Assembly: GCF_014805625.2 (NCBI RefSeq)
Contig: NW_023998416.1
Span: forward strand, 33,701,755-33,765,754
Origin: Glossina fuscipes
Taxonomy: Eukaryota; Arthropoda; Insecta; Diptera; Glossinidae
Length of the DNA: 64,000 nt
Direction of reading: 5' to 3'
Shown here: positions 10,814 to 64,000 of the stretch, in pieces
Layout of the letters: the number at the start of each line of letters is the position of its first letter
How positions within the stretch are numbered: the first letter of the stretch is position 1
Translations under genes and position numbers: made by a program
The notes under the pieces: model-generated
What the model was told of the DNA's origin: nothing
The model's database searches: none
What the model saw: only the letters and a program-made list of their open reading frames with translations

Positions 10814-12500
10814 TTGTACATTTTCTTTATAATCAAAATTCTTATATCAATATTTAAAGGAAAAAATATTATTTAATTGTGTATGATCAAATGTAAGCAA
10901 TATTGTCATTATGTTGACATATTTCCTATAATCGGTTATCAGGGATAGAGCAAATATCGAAAAGCCTTAATGCAAGTTTTGCGAAAAATCTTTAATTGGA
11001 AATAAATTGAATAAAAAAAGGAAAGAATATAAGCAATTCTTCACATTCTGTAATATTTCCAGCGGTCTCATTTTTCACAAAACTAACAAAACCCCTAGCA
11101 TTTCTTTCATTTATTACCACGTTTGTACCACGGATACGTTTAACTCAGCAGTTAACAGACGGACAGACAGACTGATACAGATGTCTAGAACGGTTCAGAT
11201 TTGAAACTAACCAATCGATTCAGAGTCATTTTCTAAATCGATCTAAGCCTATCTGTCCGTCTGATTGTTTCGATCATTTCCCATATAACGCCCTGTTCTG
11301 AAAAGTGAATAGCAGTGTTTCGGCATTCTAAATTGGTATGGAAACTCTGGACCGTTTGGGGCAATTTTTTGAACCCCCTCTCTAATAACTGTTCTTACGG
11401 AAACTGAAGCTTTATATGGTAAAAAGTCGAATTTTCAATATTTCATGGGGAAAATTGGCCCTTAATAGTAAATTGGCAAAGAAGTCTATCTTATCGAATT
11501 TGGACCACGTAAATATATTTTTTAGATACTATATCATAAAGGGAATCTCGTGAAGCGTAAATCCTTAAATTCCGAAAAAGTCTAATTGTTAATTTTTTTA
11601 TAACGAAAATTTTTCAGATTGTAATTAAATTAAAAAATTAAGTGGACCCAATTTCAATCACCTTGGTCTGTTTCTTGGGCTCATCCCATATAAGATAACT
11701 CATGAGTAGTAAACACTTCGAAAGAAGGCTTAATTTTTAATATTTTGTGTATTAATTCATAGCAACGTTTCAGACATTAAGTTAACAGTAGGGAATTTGG
11801 ATCACATTGGTTTATTTTTTTTTGGACCCCAATATTATAAGCGCTAACACGAAACGGAAGCTCCTACATGCAGAAAATATGTGACGTTCTAATATACGAG
11901 CCTTCGTAAAAATAATGTACACTTTTGTGCACTTTTATTACTAAAACGAGCGAATAACTGCACTCGGTAAAATGGTGTACGATGCCTAATGTCAGGCTAT
12001 AATGTTTTTACTTGTTTGTTGTTGTACTTGTTGTGGATTTATAAATGACATGCAAATGAAACGTTTTTCTTTGTTGCCGTGCGACTATGTCCTCTAACAA
12101 AATTGGCCCATTTTTAATGTGAAACGGCTTGCAAGAATTTTCAATATTTCTGCTAAAGTTGAGAAAGACAGTTTCGTTTTTCGACCACGAGACTGTTTAC
12201 CATAGAATTATATGACAGACGGACGTGCTTAAATCAATTCGGACTTTGATGCTGATTAAAAATATATGTACTGCCTCCGAAGGTTCTTTCCAGGTGTTCC
12301 GAACGTTTTGATAAAATAAATATACCTCTCATCCCTCAGTGATGGCTATGAAAAAAATTAAATACGTCGATATGGTTTTTTATAAGATGCGAAATGTACT
12401 GTCATACGCTGTATACAATATATATCGAGCCACTCTGTTCGGTAAATATGACTCACAAACTAGAGTTAGTAGTACAATAAAAAAAACAGTCAAAAAAGAA
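10814..12500. other. Intergenic DNA with decayed dispersed-repeat sequence
   Basis: No gene is supported. From about 11130 to 12420 the text has the phrases of scattered fly non-coding repeats: cagacggacagacagac and ctgtccgtctg (11157-11265), later gacagacggacg (near 12213) and a stretch ending in atacctctcatccctcag (near 12323). I see no transposase or reverse-transcriptase frame and no clean termini, so this is a degenerate copy or several nested ones. The first few hundred bases should include the tetraspanin promoter, but I can mark no specific element. Confidence 0.4.
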
Positions 12501-13863
12501 AACTATGATTAAACTGTTAATATTTATTTGTTCATTTATTTATTTATATATTTAGAAAAAAATCCATAGGAGAGTTGATTTATTTTTAATGTTTATAGTT
12601 TTTTTTTTTTTATGATAACATGTTCGGTGTGTTAATATTTGTATATATATATATATATATTTCGTAGTTAATGATAATAATAATATAAGGAAATGTTATT
12701 AAATGTATATTTCCAGGTTAATCTATATATGGTTAGTAAGAATTCTTTTTCGATAAAAATTATTTCAAAAATTAGAAAATTTTAACAAACAGACATTTAT
12801 CGTGGTAACTTGAAACTTAAAAAAATACATAAAAAAAAGGAGGAAAAAAGAATACATTTGCGTATAATTTGCAGATTAGGAAAACATTTATGTGACATTA
12901 GAAAAATCAGAAAACTTGAACAAAAATTTTCAAATTTATTATAACAGCAAGCTTTCAGCAATAATAAAAATAATATATTCAAAAAATACTAAAATAAAAG
13001 GTTATTTAACAAGAATATTATTTAGGAGATTGCGTTTCGACGTTTGTTGACTAATTTTTTACATACTTTTCTTTTTAAAATTTTTTGATACATATATATA
13101 TACTTTTTTTTTTATTTAGAAAAATAAGTTTTGGTTTAGCACCGGCATAGGACACTTGCTGCTTTTTCTTTTCAAACTTTTGTTAATTTTGTTTAGTAAA
13201 ATATTTATTTTATTTTAAAGAACAAAATTAAACAACCACAAGAACATTTGGAATTTTCTTCAACAAAATTAAAATAATAATAAAAATAAAAGGACTCTGG
13301 GAATGTTTCATAATAATTGGTTTACATATTTTTGTGATTTATTTATATATTTTCTTCTTTTAATTTAATACAATTTCTAAGAAATTTAAAAGCAAATGGA
13401 GAGTTTTTTGCTTTCAATTTCTTTAAAGAAAAATATATTACTTTAAAAAAAAAAAAATCTTAAAGATATTTCGAAATTCAGTTTAATTCAAAAATAAAAA
13501 TTAAAAGTTTTGGGGATTTTTTTTTTTTTTTTTTTGCTTTGTTAGGAAGGTGAGACTTTAGGAGAAATGTTTTTGTGTTTGTTTAATATCATGTTTTGTA
13601 ACTTTTGCTGTTTATATAAGTTAAAGCATAAAGAAATATATTTAACAACTTAAAACTTTAGCCTTTATATCTTTTTTGGGCTTTTTTAAAAGTTTTTTTT
13701 CAACAAAAAAAAAAATTAATAAATAAAATAAATAAACCAAAGAAGGGGACATGTGCGTCTCGTAGCTTGAAATTAATTATAATTTGATTTTCGATCATTT
13801 ATTTAAACAGCTTTTAATTAAATTTCTTCATAACTCCATTCACTGATCTAACTAAAATCGTTC

Positions 13864-13901
<38 letters not shown>

Positions 13902-14126
13902 AAATTAAAAAAAAATTTTATTTATTTTTCTTAATAATAACACTTACTAACTACATTTTGCTTTTAGTTTAATTATAATTTACATTTTATGTTAGGTTGT
14001 AGTTCATCTCTTTTCTTTTTTTATTTTATTTCATTTTTTTTTTTTTCTTATAATCGTCGTAAAAGCCACTTTTTACTTTGCGTGTTATGTTTTTGTCAGT
14101 TATTGTTTTTTTAAATTGATCTCTGA
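12501..14126 (-). other. Msp300: Probable Msp300 3' untranslated region
   Basis: Extremely AT-rich sequence directly after the KASH stop codon, with a 30-base T run at 13865-13894, further T runs near 13520 and 12600, and a TA tract at about 12642-12660. Many minus-strand AATAAA hexamers occur (for instance near 13920 and 13200), so the transcript end cannot be fixed. No other gene is visible here. Confidence 0.45.
12642..12660. repeat. TA microsatellite
   Basis: Alternating TA tract of about 19 bases in the probable 3' untranslated region of Msp300. Confidence 0.9.
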
Positions 14127-61241
<47,115 letters not shown>

Positions 61242-61698
61242 CTGGCGTTTTAATAAAAACGGTAAAATTGGAAATTTTCCAAAAAACGTTAGGTTTTTCA
61301 TATTTTGTGATTAAGGTGTTTTTTTTTTTGTTTTGTTTTATGTAGGACCTGATCTAAGACCTATAAATCGTTACTACTACACTGGGAAGAATATAAAATA
61401 AAACTATGTAACAAGTTATGGGGATTTCAAAAAAATCGCTTTTAAAATTTTATTATTAGTTAAAACGTTAAAATAGAAATAAAAAACTAAAATATAGTTA
61501 ACTTTAACAACTATAATAAAATCGCGAGAAGCAAAGAGACTATGGTTGTCGTCTCAGCTTTTCAAAATATTTCCACATTAACTTAAGCAATACTGGCAGA
61601 TATTGATTCCTTCTTTTCTTATAGCGGTAGCTGCTCTTATAAGTACTTTAAGTTATCTTCTTAAGTAAAAAGGGACGGTGGCAATATTAAAGTGGAAC
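61242..61698 (-). other. Probable Msp300 intron upstream of giant exon
   Basis: 457 bp of AT-rich sequence with a pyrimidine-rich run before the acceptor at 61242. If the exon at 61699 is terminal, this would instead be its 3' untranslated region in that isoform. Confidence 0.6.
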
Positions 61699-61809
61699 CT
61701 ATAATTCTAGTATTGCTTGTTCTGGCGTACCGCGATGAACCATCAGTTTAATGCGTTCATTACGTGCGCATATTTTCGAATGTAAGTTTTTGACGCGTTC
61801 GCGACATGC
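61699..61809 (-). CDS. Msp300: Msp300 coding-like exon ending in TAG
   Basis: After acceptor AATGTAG (AG at 61810-61811) a phase-0 frame encodes ACRERVKNLHSKICARNERI, then KLMVHRGTPEQAILEL, and then TAG at 61699-61701. The following bases, GTTCCA, could be a weak donor directly after the TAG. The other two frames contain stops. The helical content would flow naturally into the giant exon (ALRSSIDEMQQSY). It is therefore either an alternative terminal exon or a normal exon whose last codon is a stop in this sequence. A minus-strand AATAAA lies about 245 nt downstream (61449-61454). Confidence 0.6.
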   Translation of the reverse strand, partial: ACRERVKNLHSKICARNERIKLMVHRGTPEQAILEL

Positions 61810-63377
61810 CTACATTATTGAACCAAACACAGGAACGCATATACATATAAAAAACGGCCGTATAAAACAGAGACAGAACCATGAAGAGATAGAGAAAGAG
61901 TAAAGTTTTTTTTAAGGTAAAGGAGAAATCCCATAGTTTAAGTTGACCAGATTCACAAGACAAGTTTGTATAAATTTATATATATATGTATGGATCATAC
62001 GGCAAATTCGATAATATTACAAGCAATCCCAAAAACCCGACAAAGAAGAAGGCAATTTTATATAGTAGAGGTCGCAAAAGTAAGCACGTTTATTTTAGGT
62101 TAGGCACGTTTTAGTTTCACAACAAATAGTACAATGAATAAGACAGAGAGGAGGGTTAATAGCATAATATGGAGTTAGTTGAATTATCAAAAAATCACAT
62201 TCATGAGAGTGAGATGAGTTTTAAAACGTGAAAGTTACATAAAAGAAAAAACATAGAAATATAAACATTTACAGATACCGTTACCAAAGCAATTTCACGT
62301 CAATTGTTTGATTTTGTGGAGATTTGGTGATGAGTATATTATTATTATCATTCATTTTTTTTTTTTTTTTTTTTTTTTTTTACATAAGTGAATATTTTTA
62401 TTGTTACGAAAGTTGAGCAACACAACAACATCAGGATTTAAAACAGAAGTTGGTTTATTTTTTGATAAAAAAAATGTTTTTTTTTTTTTTTTTGTTGCGT
62501 TTAATTATGTAGTGTGCGTGTAGATGTAAATAAATGAGAAAGAAAGAAAAAAAGAAAAAATGTCTTGTTTTAATTTAAAATAAAAACCGAAACCAAAAGA
62601 AAAATGTGTTTTTAAAAAAAATTTCAATATCCATATAACTGAGAAAAAGAGAATCTGCCACATATACCCCAAAGTAAGTATTTCATAAAGAGAAACATAA
62701 GCAAGAACAATGAAGAACTACTTGATCTAAATAAAGAGTAAATAGAAAATTTTGTAGTGTATGAAGAAAACAGCAAAACAAGTGTAATTAAATAAATACC
62801 GCAAATCCAAAATGAGAAGTAAACCGAAAATGAAGCATGTGTATGTTCGCGCTGGTGCATTACGACAAGTGGTGAATTTCCAAGAATTTGTTATAAGATA
62901 ATGATATATTCTCTATCTAATGGTGATGGTGAGCGATATTTTCCTTTTTCTGAAAAATGAGTTTTCTTTTTTTTTTTTAAGTTAATATTTAAGCAATCTG
63001 CTTTTCTTTTTTTTTTAATAAATTACGTTTCTTTTCCTTTTGAAAACCATAATGTAGTGATTATCTCACTTGCCGTGTCAGCTGGACACTCGTTTAATGA
63101 GAAAATTACTGATAAAAACCTAAAATATAATTTCCACATATTGTTTCCTTTAACATTTATATGGCGTGACAACATCTGAAAGTGAAAGTATTGAATTCCC
63201 CTGCGCCTTCAGAATACTCATCACATACGTCAAATTAATAAAAATTGTACAATTTTTAATCAATTGCGGTCGTGTGACTTTGCATGGAATTATGAACCAC
63301 GTTACGGCGATGAGAAATATTGAATGTTCGTTTTATGTTTGCTACAAACTAGTAAATTAGTTTGGAAGATCACATGG
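61810..63377 (-). other. Probable Msp300 intron
   Basis: AT-rich, with a 27-base T run (62355-62381) and T/A runs near 62480 and 62960-63020. No exon with two convincing splice sites found. A short open stretch at 63070-63110 ends in GTGAG but lacks support. Confidence 0.55.
62355..62381. repeat. Poly-T tract
   Basis: 27 consecutive T in the upstream Msp300 intron. Confidence 0.95.
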
Positions 63378-64000
63378 TTTTTATACCCTGTGCCACTTGC
63401 GGGACAAACAAGTGTGCACTAAGTTTGTACAGATCCACACTGACAATAACTTATGATACCATTTCTTATACCGATGTCCATCTGTCCGTCAGACTTTTTG
63501 TGTTCAACCTGTAGGTCGCAATTTTTGAGACGTTTTAATGAATTTGGTGCGCTGATATGTTTCTTTGAAAAGTCGTTATATAAATAATTGTATGACGCAA
63601 TGGTGTAGGATATTTAACGAAACACCTTGACCTACTACAATGTTTTCATTTCTTCAAACTTAATCTTAGCAACAGACAGAAGAAAAGATTGTTATGACTA
63701 CATCAGACCGTATTCACTCTGATGCGTATTTATACTTTTTGCAAGCAGGGAAAATCCACTCTCAAATTACGTTTTTGGGTATAATCAAGCTATTGCTTAA
63801 ATTTTCTTAATGCAATAAAAATCAAAAATTGTCCTCTTTTATATTTCTAGGACCAAATTTTTTCTCCCAAAATTATACACATTCTAATGAATGCGTGCAA
63901 ACTTTAATAAATGAGATCATCTTTTCTGTTTTCAAAGTGCTTGCTAGACCGTACAATTTCATAACCCGATATGCGTAGCTTTCACTATCTATTAACTTGT
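63378..64000 (+). repeat. Dispersed fly repeat fragment, runs to window edge
   Basis: Begins tataccctgtgccacttg and continues through a ccatctgtccgtcagac phrase, the typical opening of abundant dipteran non-coding repeats (DINE/Helentron-like or MITE-like in style). No coding frame and no second terminus in the window. The assignment to a family is by phrase recognition only. Confidence 0.45.

Noticed and set aside
61242..61301. ATG at 61299-61301 as the start of the giant Msp300 frame
   Set aside because: The 60 bases after it read FFGKFPILPFLL, match a polypyrimidine tract, and end in a good acceptor CGCCAG. They are intronic, and the protein must continue upstream.
63166..63360. Plus-strand 64-codon frame near the right edge
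   Set aside because: No family resemblance, next to a dispersed repeat, and no splice or poly(A) context.

Overview
The window comes from a higher-fly (schizophoran dipteran) nuclear genome. The evidence is AT-rich intergenic and intronic DNA with long homopolymers, spliceosomal introns with GT..AG borders (many only 55-130 bp), and two very large animal-specific genes. All three confident genes read on the minus strand. I rebuilt the exon structures by hand from splice consensus, reading phase and protein continuity; nothing was aligned by computer.

Layout. (1) 1-8627: the 5' part of an axonemal dynein heavy chain of the DNAH2 (inner-arm I1/f beta) type, in nine compact exons, running off the left edge inside the AAA3 module. 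(2) 8685-9171: a weak candidate for a small plus-strand gene, head-to-head with the dynein. (3) 9456-10813: a three-exon tetraspanin with an unusual mucin-like insert and a long cytoplasmic tail. (4) 10814-about 12500: intergenic DNA with decayed dispersed repeats. (5) 14127 to beyond the right edge: Msp300 (nesprin), the giant KASH-domain protein that ties the nuclear envelope to the cytoskeleton. The window holds its last eleven constitutive-looking coding exons, about 11,535 codons, including one exon of 20,721 nt and one of 8,949 nt. The N-terminal actin-binding calponin-homology domains are not in the window and should lie to the right.

The most interesting material is inside Msp300. There are several alternative protein endings: a KASH exon; a separate phase-compatible terminal exon between the penultimate and KASH exons; an intron-retention ending after the giant exon that encodes a membrane-spanning-like helix; and a coding-like exon near 61.7 kb whose last codon is TAG. 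There is a probable 36-nt cassette exon that would complete a C-x-H-x6-C-x2-C motif. The two giant exons are largely disordered and carry several families of internal repeats: a W-x-x-I-L / KQxTxxFIxxE module, F-E-I-P-K-Y units, T-x-T-T-x-x-K-R / GEE units, YAGLPIDE acidic units and a 23-residue tandem array. They also carry a cluster of x-Q-T sites resembling LC8 dynein-light-chain ligands.

How the genes relate: the dynein is an axonemal motor and Msp300 a nucleus-cytoskeleton linker. Nothing in the sequence shows that the neighbours act together. Intergenic and intronic regions are described individually; most hold only simple repeats.
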